A stretch of 64,000 nt of DNA from Clostridia bacterium (GTDB lineage: Bacteria > Bacillota > Clostridia > Lachnospirales > CAG-274): the NCBI GenBank assembly GCA_030524425.1, contig JAUNGN010000007.1, forward strand, positions 17,301 through 81,300, written 5' to 3'. Positions 33,560 through 42,987 of this stretch are shown piece by piece. Under the pieces are notes generated by a model. The model was not told where the DNA came from and ran no database searches. It saw nothing but the letters and a program-made list of their open reading frames with translations. The stretch's first letter is position 1. Each line of letters opens with the position of its first letter. The translations under genes were made by a program, and so were the position numbers.

Positions 33560-34072
33560 ATGACTATAGGCGAAAAAATCAAAGAAAAACGAAAAGAATT
33601 AAATTTAACACAAAGAGAATTATCTAATCATGCAAATATTTCAGAGACCGCTTTAATTAACTACGAAAAAAATAAACGTACACCATCATTAGAAATACTT
33701 GAAAAAATAGCGTCAGCTTTAGGAACTAATGCATTTTCTTTAGTCGATGATAAATATATAGATAAAAAATATACTAATTTCAAAAACGCCGAAATTGAAT
33801 GTTATGCTTTTATTTATTATCTCAACTCATTAGGCTATACAGTAACTAAATTAAACAACCCAACTGAGTACCCCAATGAATTTATTACAAATATTTCAGA
33901 AACAGACAATAAAAAAGATATTACCATTGGCGAACACTACAATATTGAAATAATAAAAGACAGTAAAAAAATAACTTTAGAAGAAAACGAATTTATTTCA
34001 CTCCAAAACGATACCAAAGAAATTATTGAATATAAATTATGGCAAAAACTTAACCATAATCAAAGCAATTAA
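33560..34072 (+). CDS. XRE-family transcriptional regulator
   Basis: 170 residues from ATG 33560 (TTAGAGGTAATATA upstream); a longer frame back to 33521 lacks a ribosome-binding site. Residues about 5-60 form a helix-turn-helix of Cro/CI type (IGEKIKEKRKELNLTQRELSNHANISETALINYEKNKRTPSLEILEKIASAL). The C-terminal 100 residues are polar and do not match a known ligand domain. It is divergent from the interrupted DUF6809-like gene and precedes the GH105 gene by 66 bases; it may control either or itself. Strongly AT-rich, like the DUF6809-like gene, which hints at acquisition together. Confidence 0.85.
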   Translation: MTIGEKIKEKRKELNLTQRELSNHANISETALINYEKNKRTPSLEILEKIASALGTNAFSLVDDKYIDKKYTNFKNAEIECYAFIYYLNSLGYTVTKLNNPTEYPNEFITNISETDNKKDITIGEHYNIEIIKDSKKITLEENEFISLQNDTKEIIEYKLWQKLNHNQSN

Positions 34073-34079
34073 ATTGATA

Positions 34080-34108
34080 TTGAAAAAGCTATATATTTAT
34101 GTTAATAT
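34080..34108 (+). promoter_or_regulatory. Promoter of the GH105 gene
   Basis: TTGAAA at 34080-34085, 17-base spacer, TAATAT at 34103-34108, about 30 bases before ATG 34139. Confidence 0.5.
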
Positions 34109-34138
34109 TAAAATATAAATAATGTTAGGAGGTAAATT

Positions 34139-35275
34139 ATGGACATTTTAGATAAGTATATTGATCAATTATTGGAAAAAAGTACCCCCCAGGCTCCAAT
34201 CTGGAACATTGAAAAAATCAAAAGCGGTAAGCCATCTACTTGGAATTACATTGACGGCTGTATGATTAAAGCTATTCTTGACCTTTATGCAATTAAGGGT
34301 GACGAAAAGTTTTTAAAGTTTGCAGATGATTTTATTGACTACTTTGTTCAGGAAGACGGAAGTATTAAGTCATATGACCCAAAGGAATATAATATTGATA
34401 ACGTAAATGCAGGTAAGACCTTATTTGAGCTTTATAAGCTTACAGGCAAGGAAAAGTATAAAAAGGCTATTGAAACAATTTATTCTCAGGTTAAAGAACA
34501 GCCAAGAACACAAGAAGGCAACTTCTGGCATAAAATGATTTACCCCAATCAGGTTTGGCTTGATGGTATGTATATGGGACAGCCCTTCTATATGCAGTAC
34601 GAAGTAGAATATAACAGCTGTGAAAACTGCAAGGACAGCTACAACCAGTTCCTTAATGTTTATAAGAATTTAAGAGATCCCAAAACAGGTCTTTACTACC
34701 ATGGCTATGACTGTTCAAGAAAGGCATTTTGGTGCGATAAGGTAACGGGTCTTTCAAGGAACTTTTGGTTAAGAGCCTTAGGCTGGTATGCTATGGCGCT
34801 TATTGATACTGTTTCAGTTATGCCTGAGTCAATGACTGAGGAAAAAGCAAAGCTTTCTTCCATTTACAAGGAGCTTATTGATTCAATGCTCAAATATCAG
34901 ACAGAAAACGGTATGTGGTATCAGGTTGTTAATCTTGGCGGTATCCCCGGTAACTATCTTGAAACAAGCGGAAGCTCAATATTTGCTTATGCCATTATGA
35001 AGAGTGTAAGAATGGGTATTCTTGATGAAAGCTATTTCCAATATGGCGAAAAGGCATTTAACGGTGTTTGTGAAAAGTATCTTTCTGAAAAAGACGGTGA
35101 GCTTCAGCTTGACGGTATCTGTCTTGTTGCAGGCTTAGGTCCTGAAAACAACACAAGAAGAGATGGCACTTTCGGATATTATATGTCAGAACCTGTAGTA
35201 TCAAATGATGCAAAGGGTGTGGGTCCTCTTGTACTTGCTTACATTGAAATTCTTTATAAAGAACAAAACAAATAA
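34139..35275 (+). CDS. GH105 unsaturated rhamnogalacturonyl hydrolase (YteR-like)
   Basis: 378 residues, no signal peptide, so cytoplasmic. Removes the unsaturated galacturonate left by lyases at the non-reducing end of rhamnogalacturonan disaccharides. The (alpha/alpha)6-barrel signature is clear: catalytic Asp142 in VWLDGMYMGQPFYMQY, RALGWYAMALIDTV (about 213-226), ETSGSSIFAYA and the C-terminal GLGPENNTRRDGTFGYYMSE, as in YteR/YesR proteins. TTAGGAGGT lies seven bases before ATG. Own promoter and terminator. Its substrate would be supplied by an importer like the one at 50766-54241. Confidence 0.92.
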   Translation: MDILDKYIDQLLEKSTPQAPIWNIEKIKSGKPSTWNYIDGCMIKAILDLYAIKGDEKFLKFADDFIDYFVQEDGSIKSYDPKEYNIDNVNAGKTLFELYKLTGKEKYKKAIETIYSQVKEQPRTQEGNFWHKMIYPNQVWLDGMYMGQPFYMQYEVEYNSCENCKDSYNQFLNVYKNLRDPKTGLYYHGYDCSRKAFWCDKVTGLSRNFWLRALGWYAMALIDTVSVMPESMTEEKAKLSSIYKELIDSMLKYQTENGMWYQVVNLGGIPGNYLETSGSSIFAYAIMKSVRMGILDESYFQYGEKAFNGVCEKYLSEKDGELQLDGICLVAGLGPENNTRRDGTFGYYMSEPVVSNDAKGVGPLVLAYIEILYKEQNK

Positions 35276-35293
35276 GAATTATACATATACTAA

Positions 35294-35319
35294 AAAACGG
35301 CGTTTTATCGCCGTTTTTT
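35294..35319 (+). terminator. GH105 gene terminator
   Basis: AAAACGGCG pairs with CGCCGTTTT around a TTTAT loop, followed by T. The following ABC gene starts 13 bases later. Confidence 0.8.
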
Positions 35320-35332
35320 ATGAGGAGAAATC

Positions 35333-37027
35333 ATGAAAAACAGGTCAGTTAATGCTTTAAAGTGGATATATAAATATACAGGCAGACAGCTTTGGTGGGT
35401 AGTATTTTTATCTGTAATTACCGGAGCAATTTCATTAGGCTTTATTTGGCTTGCTCTTGTATCAAGCGAAATTCTTGATATTGCAACAGGTGCCAAAAGC
35501 GGAAGCTTTGGGTTTGCCGTTTTTAAAATTCTGCTTATTATTGCCTTGCAGGGCGGTTTAAATATTTTATATTGCAATATTTTAATAAGAGCTATGGGTA
35601 AAATTGACATAAAATTTAAGCAGGGATTATTTAACTGTCTGCTTAATAAAAAGTGGACCAAAATTAATGAATATCACTCAGGTGAGCTCCTTAACCGTTT
35701 TACCTCTGATGTTGATATTATTATAAATGGCATTATTTCTATTGTCCCCAGCGGTATTGCATTAGGTACAAGACTTATAGCAGGTTTAGCTGTGTTATTT
35801 TCCATCGAACCTAAACTAACGGTAATTGTTGTTGTATTTGGTGTATTTATAGCCATAGCAAGTAAAATATACAGCAAACATTTTAAATATCTTCATAAAG
35901 CACTCCAAAGCGCTAACGGTGTTGTTCGCTCCTTTATACAGGAATGTATAGAGAATATAGTTGTTATTAAATCCTTTGCCAATAACAAAATAGTTTCAGC
36001 CGCTCTTAAAGATAAGCAGTTAAGTGCACTTAAACTTATGTACAAAAAACAGACTGTAAGCAATATAGCTGATACGGGAATATATATTCTTTTTACAGGC
36101 GGCTACTATGCTGCTCTTATATGGGGTGCCTTTAAAATAAGTGCCGGTTCTATAACATTTGGTATGCTTACTGCTTTTTTACAGATTATTGAGCAAATTA
36201 AAGCTCCTATGAGAAATATGAGCGGACTTGTTCCTGCCTTCTATTCAATGATAGCCTCATCCGAAAGACTTATTGAACTTGAAAATTTAGAAGATGAATT
36301 AAACTCAAATCATATCATTTCAACAGATAAGCTTTATGATGATTTGGTTTCTCTCAATTTTGAAAATATTACTTTTTCATATAAAGATGATACTGTGCTG
36401 GAAAATGCAAGCACGGTAATTAATAAAGGGGAATTTGTTGCCATTGCAGGACCTTCAGGTATAGGCAAATCTACTATGATGAAGCTTATATTATCCTTAA
36501 TAGAACCTCAGAGCGGTAATATATATCTTAAATTAAAAGACAGAAATCTTCCTATAGACGCCTCCTGCCGTGGTCTGTATTCCTATGTGCCTCAGGGAAA
36601 TATGATTTTATCAGGTACGATAAGAGAAAATATAGCATTTTGCAGACCCAATGCAACAGACGATGAAATAATAAAATCAGCAAAGCTTGCAATGATTTGG
36701 AGCTTTATTGAAACTCTTCCCGAAGGACTTAATACAGTAATAGGTGAAAGAGGTCTTGGCTTAAGTGAAGGACAAATTCAAAGACTGGCAATAGCAAGAG
36801 CATTCCTCTGTGACGCCCCTATTCTCTTACTTGATGAAGCAACATCAGCACTTGACGAAAAGACCGAAAAAGGACTCATTGAAAATATAAAAAGTCTTAA
36901 ATATAAAACCTGTATATTTATATCCCATAAGCATAAAACAATTGAAATGTGTGACAGAATTATACAGTTTAACAATAAAAAGCTTAGGGACTGCAGTTTT
37001 GAAGATTTAACCGAAAGCTGGAAATAA
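35333..37027 (+). CDS. ABC transporter half-molecule: membrane domain fused to ATPase (exporter type)
   Basis: 564 residues. Six-helix type IV exporter domain (about 15-300) fused to an ATPase: Walker A GPSGIGKST (about 375-383), the C-loop LSEGQIQRLAIARA (about 475-488; the usual LSGGQ is LSEGQ), Walker B ILLLDEATSALDE (about 495-507) and H-loop SHK. Works as a homo- or heterodimer exporting lipids, peptides or drugs; the substrate is unknown, and no partner half-transporter lies nearby. TGAGGAG precedes ATG. Convergent with pdxT. Confidence 0.93.
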   Translation: MKNRSVNALKWIYKYTGRQLWWVVFLSVITGAISLGFIWLALVSSEILDIATGAKSGSFGFAVFKILLIIALQGGLNILYCNILIRAMGKIDIKFKQGLFNCLLNKKWTKINEYHSGELLNRFTSDVDIIINGIISIVPSGIALGTRLIAGLAVLFSIEPKLTVIVVVFGVFIAIASKIYSKHFKYLHKALQSANGVVRSFIQECIENIVVIKSFANNKIVSAALKDKQLSALKLMYKKQTVSNIADTGIYILFTGGYYAALIWGAFKISAGSITFGMLTAFLQIIEQIKAPMRNMSGLVPAFYSMIASSERLIELENLEDELNSNHIISTDKLYDDLVSLNFENITFSYKDDTVLENASTVINKGEFVAIAGPSGIGKSTMMKLILSLIEPQSGNIYLKLKDRNLPIDASCRGLYSYVPQGNMILSGTIRENIAFCRPNATDDEIIKSAKLAMIWSFIETLPEGLNTVIGERGLGLSEGQIQRLAIARAFLCDAPILLLDEATSALDEKTEKGLIENIKSLKYKTCIFISHKHKTIEMCDRIIQFNNKKLRDCSFEDLTESWK

Positions 37028-37054
37028 AATTTCTAATTAGAGCCATATAAATAA

Positions 37055-37073
37055 GGGAGGCATTAAGCCTCCC
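37055..37073 (-). terminator. pdxT terminator overlapping its stop codon
   Basis: GGGAGGC/GCCTCCC stem, with the pdxT stop codon (37063-37065) in the loop and the last codons (Arg-Glu-Ala) in the stem; TTATTTAT follows on the minus strand. It may serve the convergent ABC gene too. Confidence 0.65.
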
Positions 37074-37641
37074 TGCTGCAAAAATTATCAATAAAATACT
37101 TGTGAACAGCTAATGACTCGGTAAGCTCAGGGTGAAATGCTGTAACAAGCATATTCTTCTCTCTTGCCGCAACAATCTTATCATCAACTACGGACAGCAC
37201 TTCAACACTGTCATCATCAATTCCCTTAATATAAGGTGCTCTTATAAATCTCATTGGAATTTTGCCTATTCCCTTAAATTCATTAACAGTTTCAAAACTG
37301 CCAAGCTGTCTGCCATAGGCATTTCTTTCAGCAGTAATATCCATTAATGCTATATGACATCTGTTATCGTTTTCAATATTATGAGCCAGAAGCAAAAGAC
37401 CTGCACAAGTACCGAAAACAGGCATACCCTCCTCTATCTTTTTCTTAATAGTATCAAACATATTAAGCTCTCTTAAAAGCTTGCCCATAACAGTGCTTTC
37501 TCCGCCCGGAAGAATAAGAGCGTCAAAATCATTATCAAGATCAGCCCTTTGCCTTAACTCAAAGCTTTCAACGCCCAGTTCCTCAAGCATTTTTTCATGC
37601 TCAATAAAAGCACCCTGTAAAGCCAGTACAGCAACCTTCAT
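37063..37641 (-). CDS. pdxT: Pyridoxal 5'-phosphate synthase, glutaminase subunit PdxT
   Basis: 192 residues. Releases ammonia from glutamine and channels it to PdxS in the deoxyxylulose-independent PLP pathway. Class I amidotransferase triad: Cys79 in [10 protein letters not shown], and His and Glu in the C-terminal FHPELT; PGGEST near 45-50 is the characteristic PdxT loop. It starts one base after the pdxS stop, so expression is coupled. Confidence 0.96.
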   Translation of the reverse strand: MKVAVLALQGAFIEHEKMLEELGVESFELRQRADLDNDFDALILPGGESTVMGKLLRELNMFDTIKKKIEEGMPVFGTCAGLLLLAHNIENDNRCHIALMDITAERNAYGRQLGSFETVNEFKGIGKIPMRFIRAPYIKGIDDDSVEVLSVVDDKIVAAREKNMLVTAFHPELTESLAVHKYFIDNFCSREA

Positions 37642-37642
37642 A

Positions 37643-38512
37643 TTACTTACCTCTTTCTGCCATTAAAAGTTCTATTTCATCCTCATTAATACCCACCATG
37701 GCTTCACCTAAATCCTCGGATAATTCAGCAAGCATCTTAGCATCATTGTAATTAGTAACAGCCTTAACAATAGCCTGTGCCCTCTTTTGAGGATTACCTG
37801 ACTTAAATATACCTGAACCAACAAATACTCCCTCTGCACCTAACTGCATCATTAAAGCAGCATCAGCAGGAGTGGCAACACCGCCTGCCGCAAAATTAAC
37901 TACAGGAAGCTTTCCGTTTTCATGAACATAAGCTAAAAGCTCATAAGGTACACCTAATTTCTTGGCATTGTCAAAAAGCTCATCCTCACTGCAGTTAGCA
38001 ATTCTTCTGATTTCACTCTGCATCATTCTCATATGTCTTACAGCCTGAACAACATCGCCTGTGCCGGGCTCACCCTTTGTTCTTATCATTGATGCACCTT
38101 CGGCAATTCTCCTTAAGGCCTCGCCTAAATCCTTTGCACCGCAAACAAAAGGAACATCAAACTTGGTCTTATCAATGTGATAAACATCATCTGCAGGTGA
38201 TAATACTTCACTTTCATCTATGTAATCAATTTCGATAGCCTGTAAAATCTGAGCTTCCGCAAAATGACCAATTCTGCATTTTGCCATTACAGGAATAGTA
38301 ACAGCCTCCTGAATACCCTTAATCATCTTAGGATCACTCATTCTTGACACCCCTCCTGCCGCTCTTATATCAGCAGGTATTCTTTCAAGTGCCATAACAG
38401 CACAGGCTCCCGCTTCTTCCGCAATTTTGGCCTGCTCGGGAGTTGTTACATCCATTATAACTCCGCCCTTTAACATTTGGGCTAATTCACAATTTAATTT
38501 ATATCTTGACAT
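37643..38512 (-). CDS. pdxS: Pyridoxal 5'-phosphate synthase, synthase subunit PdxS
   Basis: 289 residues, full length. Condenses ribose 5-phosphate, glyceraldehyde 3-phosphate and PdxT-derived ammonia into PLP. The (beta/alpha)8 barrel contains [46 protein letters not shown] (the highly conserved N-terminal block) and catalytic lysines in MAKCRIGH and [15 protein letters not shown] precedes ATG by about nine bases. The MocR/PdxR-like regulator is divergently encoded, a known arrangement for pdxST control. Confidence 0.97.
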   Translation of the reverse strand: MSRYKLNCELAQMLKGGVIMDVTTPEQAKIAEEAGACAVMALERIPADIRAAGGVSRMSDPKMIKGIQEAVTIPVMAKCRIGHFAEAQILQAIEIDYIDESEVLSPADDVYHIDKTKFDVPFVCGAKDLGEALRRIAEGASMIRTKGEPGTGDVVQAVRHMRMMQSEIRRIANCSEDELFDNAKKLGVPYELLAYVHENGKLPVVNFAAGGVATPADAALMMQLGAEGVFVGSGIFKSGNPQKRAQAIVKAVTNYNDAKMLAELSEDLGEAMVGINEDEIELLMAERGK

Positions 38513-38527
38513 TTTTATATCCTCCTA

Positions 38528-38564
38528 TTGATTTTTATTTAAAATATGTATATAATTATACATA
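38528..38564 (+). promoter_or_regulatory. Divergent pdxS/pdxR control region with perfect palindrome
   Basis: TTGATT (38528-38533), 17 bases, TATAAT (38551-38556) forms a promoter toward the regulator. An inverted repeat, TATGTATA-TAAT-TATACATA (38545-38564), encloses it and also gives a TATAAT on the minus strand toward pdxS. A regulator bound here would affect both directions. Function as a PdxR operator is inferred. Confidence 0.6.
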
Positions 38565-38624
38565 AAACTGATATGTTTTTAATACCCAGATTTAATTTAT
38601 TTTATAAGGTCAGATGGTGATATA

Positions 38625-40007
38625 ATGTTTACATACATACTTGATTACAACAGCAAGATACCAATATATGAACAGCTCTATGTACATATCAAAGAAGATA
38701 TTTTAAGTCATATAATATCTTCGGGAGAAAAACTTCCTTCTAAGCGAAAACTTGCAGCGCATCTGAAAATCAGTGTTATGACAGTGGAAACAGCTTACGA
38801 ACAGCTTATATCAGAGGGATATATTTACTCTGTATCAAAAAGCGGATATTATGTAAATAATATTGAAAAAACTCTTTCTATTACTGCAACTGACATTAAT
38901 CCAATACCAGTCAGGGAAAATTTAACAAGGTCAGATTACATATATGAATTTAAAACTAATGCTGTTGATACTGAAAATTTCCCCTTTTCAATATGGGCAA
39001 AATTAATGAGAGAGGTTTTAAGAGATAAAGATAAGGAGCTTTTAAACAAAAGCGAACCAAAGGGCTTATATTCTCTAAGAATTGAAATTGCCAAATATTT
39101 AAAGGCATACAGAGGTATAAATTGTCAGCCCGAACAGATTATTGTAGGTGCAGGCTCAGAATATATGATTAACCTTATAATACAGCTTTTAGGCGAAAAT
39201 AATAAATATGCCGTAGAAAATCCCGGCTATCATAAAATAGCTAAAATTCTTTCTGCCTATAATATTGATACTGAATACCTTCCCCTTGATGACTATGGTG
39301 TAAGTATGGAGCATCTTATATATTCAAATATAAATGTACTTCACGTTTCCCCTTCCCATCAGTTTCCCACAGGTATAATAACACCAATCAAAAGACGTTA
39401 TGAAATTTTAAAATGGGCAGCAGAGAAGAACAGTTATATTATAGAAGATGACTATGACAGCGAATTCAGATACAATGGCAGGCCTGTACCTGCACTTCAA
39501 AGTCTTGATAATAACAGCAGGGTTATTTATATGAATACATTTGCCAAAAATCTTGCACCTTCACTCAGAATAAGCTATATGGTGCTTCCTTGGGACTTAG
39601 TATATAAGTTTGATAATAAATTTCAGTTTTATTCAAATACAGTGTCCTGCTTTGAACAATATACCTTAACTAAATTTATGGCAGGCGGATATTTTGAAAG
39701 ACATATTAACCGAATGAGAAATATCTATAAATCCCGTATTAACACTATTAAAAACTGCTTAAATCAAAATGACAATATTGTTATTAAAGGTGAAAATATA
39801 GGCCTGCATATTGTACTGGAATTTAATAAAAATGTTGACATCAATTTAATTATTGAAAAAGCAAAGAACAAAGGTATATTTACATCAAATATAAATAATT
39901 ATTATTTTAAAGGAAATCACCCTAAGCCTGCTTTGGTTTTAGGCTATTCCGGTATTAATAACGAAAATATAGTTGAAGCCTTTAAAATACTAAATAAAAT
40001 ATGGTAA
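38625..40007 (+). CDS. pdxR: MocR/PdxR-type regulator (GntR DNA-binding domain fused to aminotransferase domain)
   Basis: 460 residues. An N-terminal GntR winged helix (about 10-75, YIYEQL-type start PIYEQLYVHIKEDILSHIISSGEKLPSKRKLAAHLKIS) and a fold-type I aminotransferase-like domain (about 100-455) with the PLP-binding Lys308 in TFAKNLAPSLRISYM. MocR proteins sense PLP; those beside pdxST (PdxR) activate pyridoxal phosphate synthesis when PLP is low. Divergence from pdxST supports this role. ATG is about six bases after GGTGAT. Symbol given by context; enzymatic aminotransferase activity is unlikely. Confidence 0.88.
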   Translation: MFTYILDYNSKIPIYEQLYVHIKEDILSHIISSGEKLPSKRKLAAHLKISVMTVETAYEQLISEGYIYSVSKSGYYVNNIEKTLSITATDINPIPVRENLTRSDYIYEFKTNAVDTENFPFSIWAKLMREVLRDKDKELLNKSEPKGLYSLRIEIAKYLKAYRGINCQPEQIIVGAGSEYMINLIIQLLGENNKYAVENPGYHKIAKILSAYNIDTEYLPLDDYGVSMEHLIYSNINVLHVSPSHQFPTGIITPIKRRYEILKWAAEKNSYIIEDDYDSEFRYNGRPVPALQSLDNNSRVIYMNTFAKNLAPSLRISYMVLPWDLVYKFDNKFQFYSNTVSCFEQYTLTKFMAGGYFERHINRMRNIYKSRINTIKNCLNQNDNIVIKGENIGLHIVLEFNKNVDINLIIEKAKNKGIFTSNINNYYFKGNHPKPALVLGYSGINNENIVEAFKILNKIW

Positions 40008-40099
40008 AAAATTAATGAAATTTTCATAAATATATAGTGCAAAAGTCATAATAATACTTTATAATTAAATTATAATATAATAACAAAGGAGGAAAAACA

Positions 40100-40792
40100 A
40101 TGGAATATAAAATTTTAGTTGCCGACGATGATAAAGAAATACTTAATGCAATAGAAATATATCTTGCCAATGAACAAATGACAGTATTCAAGGCACATGA
40201 CGGTGAAGAAGCTTTAAAGGTATTGGAACAGCACCCGGATATACATTTAATTATTATGGACTTAATGATGCCTAAAATGGACGGAATACAGGCTATACTT
40301 AAAATCCGACAAGACAAGGAAATCCCCATTATCGTTCTATCTGCAAAGTCAGAGGATAAGGATATTGTCCTTGGATTAAATATAGGTGCTGATGACTATA
40401 TTACAAAGCCTTTTAATTTCCTTGAGCTTATAGCAAGAGTTAAATCAAATTTAAGAAGGTATACAAAGTTCAGCAGCTTTCAGAAGACAAAAGATGAACT
40501 TCTTATAAGAGGCTTATATCTCAACAAAAAAACTAAAGAGGTTAAGCTAGATGATAAGCCTGTTAAGCTTACACCAATTGAATTTAAAATTTTACAATTA
40601 CTTATGGAAAATCCCGATGTTATTTTTTCAATTGAAGAAATTTATGAAAAGGTATGGAACGAGCCCTTTATTAACAGCGAAAATACAGTTGCCGTTCATA
40701 TCAGAAGAATAAGAGAAAAAATAGAGGTTAATCCAAAGGAACCTATTTATTTAAAGGTGGTGTGGGGAATTGGATACAAAATCTCAAAATAA
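40100..40792 (+). CDS. OmpR/PhoB-family response regulator
   Basis: 230 residues. Receiver domain (1-120) with acidic pocket DDD (9-11), phospho-acceptor Asp54 (IIMDLMMPKMDG), Ser and Lys of the switch (VLSAKSE and TKPF), then a winged-helix output domain (about 135-230; LTPIEFKILQLLMENPDVIFSIEEIYEKVWN). VanR-like in overall look. AAAGGAGG lies about nine bases before ATG. The kinase gene starts inside its last eight codons. DNA targets unknown; it is adjacent to cardiolipin synthase, which may hint at membrane stress. Confidence 0.95.
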   Translation: MEYKILVADDDKEILNAIEIYLANEQMTVFKAHDGEEALKVLEQHPDIHLIIMDLMMPKMDGIQAILKIRQDKEIPIIVLSAKSEDKDIVLGLNIGADDYITKPFNFLELIARVKSNLRRYTKFSSFQKTKDELLIRGLYLNKKTKEVKLDDKPVKLTPIEFKILQLLMENPDVIFSIEEIYEKVWNEPFINSENTVAVHIRRIREKIEVNPKEPIYLKVVWGIGYKISK

Positions 40793-42938
40793 GGCAGTTT
40801 CCCTTTTATTACTGATTTCTATAGTAATTTTATCGGCTGCTTCAATTATAACCAGCTTTGAAAAAAAGCTGGATTTTAACGAAGATAATATATCCTACTT
40901 CAAGCATAGTTCAGAAATTAATAAGGATGTAATAAGATATGCAAAAAATCTGCAGAGATATTACATTTATTACAATAATTTTGATATTAACAAAGCAACC
41001 TTAAAACTTTCAGAAATCGACAACTATATTGCAACAGGCGAAATCACACCAAAGCCAAGAAATTTTTATGCGAATATAAAGCCTTTTTTAGAAGATGAAG
41101 ACAGCTCCGGCAATTCATCATCAGAAAATACTGAAAATTATACTTTGCCTAACCCTGAAAGTCTTTATAATTTCAGCATAGAAAGCTCTACAATAGATAC
41201 ACTTATTACAAGACAGGCAGAATTAAGTGATGCAATTAATAATTATAATTCAATAGAAAATTACTTACTTACAAATGATGATTTTCATTATTCTCTGTAC
41301 AGCAATATATTATGCCGGGTTGTTGCAACAAATACAAATGATTTTTACAAAGAAGGCAGTTATGAAACAATAAACATTGAAGATCCCATATTTTCAATTA
41401 ATTTTAATAGTGAACTGCTTAATGATTCTTTTACAAATAATGGCTTAACCTGTGATATTTCAATACCTGTTACAACTTCTGCGTCAACAAGACGTCAAAT
41501 GCTTTTATTGCAGGATGAAATAAAGTATAATAATATTTTATCATCACCTGTTTTACCTCTTTGCCTTTTAGGCATAGCTGCATTATTAGCATCTTATCTG
41601 TATTTGTATCATAAGGAAATAACAAAGGAAATTCTAAGCCATTTAAATCAAATATATGCTAAAATTCCTGCAATATTTACATTGCCTCTCGCAATTATAC
41701 TTATTACATTTATGTTCAAATATAACAATGTTAGTTCAAATATATTAACAATGGGGCTGGTAAGCGGAGCGTATTTCGGCACATTTACAGTATTAATAAT
41801 TACCTGTTTTATTGTTGTATTTTTTTCACTGTTTATCAGTCAGGGTATTATATTATTTAAAAATCCTCGGCTTATATTTAAATCTCCAACCACTCAGATT
41901 ATAATAGAAGCTATACTGGATATAAAGCTGGCTTTAAAATCAAAGAGATACGTTCTGACCTGTTTGCTTATATTTCAGGCTATCACAATAATATGGACAA
42001 TAGGTGCAATGTATATTTCATTATTAGGAGCAAATCTGCTTTTAAGAACATTTTTAATATATATAGGACTTACTGTTGCCACACTGGTATCTGCAGTAAT
42101 ATTTAAAGCAATAGTTGCAGAAATCAAACTCAGATATTATTTGCAGGAGCTTGCAGACGGAAAAATGGATACCATTCCCGAACAGACAGGACCTTTTACA
42201 ACTTCAATTAACAACATAAATAAAATAAATACCGGTCTGCAAAATAATATGAATGAAATTCTTAAAAGTGAAAGGCTTAAAACTGAGTTAATTACAAATG
42301 TATCTCACGATTTAAAAACGCCTTTAACATCTATAATAAGTTATGTATCTCTGCTAAAAGAACTTAATATTGATAACAGCAAGGCAAATGAATATATTTC
42401 AGTTATTGACAATAAATCCAGAAGATTAAAAGTATTAATTGACGATTTATTTGAAGCATCTAAGCTTTCAAGCGGTCAAATGAAACTTGACAAAATGTAT
42501 TCCGATATTGTAGCCTTACTTGACCAGACTTTAGGTGAATTATCCTATAAAATAGAAGAATCGGATATTGAATTTATTGTTTCAACAAGCTCAGATTCCA
42601 TACTTGTAAATATTGATGGTCAGAAAATGTGGAGAGTATTTGATAATCTTATTAACAATATACTTAAATATTCAGCTAAAAGCACAAGAGCTTATGTTGA
42701 TATAAAGGAAGACGAAAAGGCAGTTGTAATTACATTCAAAAATGTTGCTAACTACAATATGAATTTTGATGCCAATGAATTATTTGAAAGATTTAAAAGA
42801 GGTGATGCTTCAAGAACAACTGAAGGCTCAGGATTAGGTCTTTCAATAGCCAAAAGTATTGTAGAGCTCCACGGAGGAATAATGAATATAGTTACCGATG
42901 GCGATCTTTTTAAAATTACAATAATATTATCTAAATAA
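40770..42938 (+). CDS. Multi-pass sensor histidine kinase, TTG start
   Basis: 722 residues. It begins with TTG at 40770, overlapping the regulator gene by 23 bases; GGGG just upstream serves as ribosome-binding site. A first helix (about 8-25) is followed by an outer domain of about 240 residues (rich in Asn, Ser), then about six helices (260-455), a short HAMP-like linker, and HisKA with phospho-acceptor His513 (NVSHDLKTPLTSIISY). The ATPase has an N-box (DNLINNILKYS, about 628-638) and G-box (GSGLGLSIAKSIV, about 685-697). Such a polytopic outer arrangement suggests sensing of membrane or wall signals. Terminator at 42943. Confidence 0.92.
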   Translation: MDTKSQNKAVSLLLLISIVILSAASIITSFEKKLDFNEDNISYFKHSSEINKDVIRYAKNLQRYYIYYNNFDINKATLKLSEIDNYIATGEITPKPRNFYANIKPFLEDEDSSGNSSSENTENYTLPNPESLYNFSIESSTIDTLITRQAELSDAINNYNSIENYLLTNDDFHYSLYSNILCRVVATNTNDFYKEGSYETINIEDPIFSINFNSELLNDSFTNNGLTCDISIPVTTSASTRRQMLLLQDEIKYNNILSSPVLPLCLLGIAALLASYLYLYHKEITKEILSHLNQIYAKIPAIFTLPLAIILITFMFKYNNVSSNILTMGLVSGAYFGTFTVLIITCFIVVFFSLFISQGIILFKNPRLIFKSPTTQIIIEAILDIKLALKSKRYVLTCLLIFQAITIIWTIGAMYISLLGANLLLRTFLIYIGLTVATLVSAVIFKAIVAEIKLRYYLQELADGKMDTIPEQTGPFTTSINNINKINTGLQNNMNEILKSERLKTELITNVSHDLKTPLTSIISYVSLLKELNIDNSKANEYISVIDNKSRRLKVLIDDLFEASKLSSGQMKLDKMYSDIVALLDQTLGELSYKIEESDIEFIVSTSSDSILVNIDGQKMWRVFDNLINNILKYSAKSTRAYVDIKEDEKAVVITFKNVANYNMNFDANELFERFKRGDASRTTEGSGLGLSIAKSIVELHGGIMNIVTDGDLFKITIILSK

Positions 42939-42942
42939 AATA

Positions 42943-42984
42943 AGCTGTTACTTTCAGATAAAATACATCTGTAAAGTAACAGCT
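42943..42984 (+). terminator. Bidirectional terminator after the two-component genes
   Basis: AGCTGTTACTTT (42943-42954) pairs perfectly with AAAGTAACAGCT (42973-42984), with an inner CAGAT/ATCTG pairing; ATTTTAT follows. It may also end the convergent cls transcript. Confidence 0.85.
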
Positions 42985-42987
42985 ATT

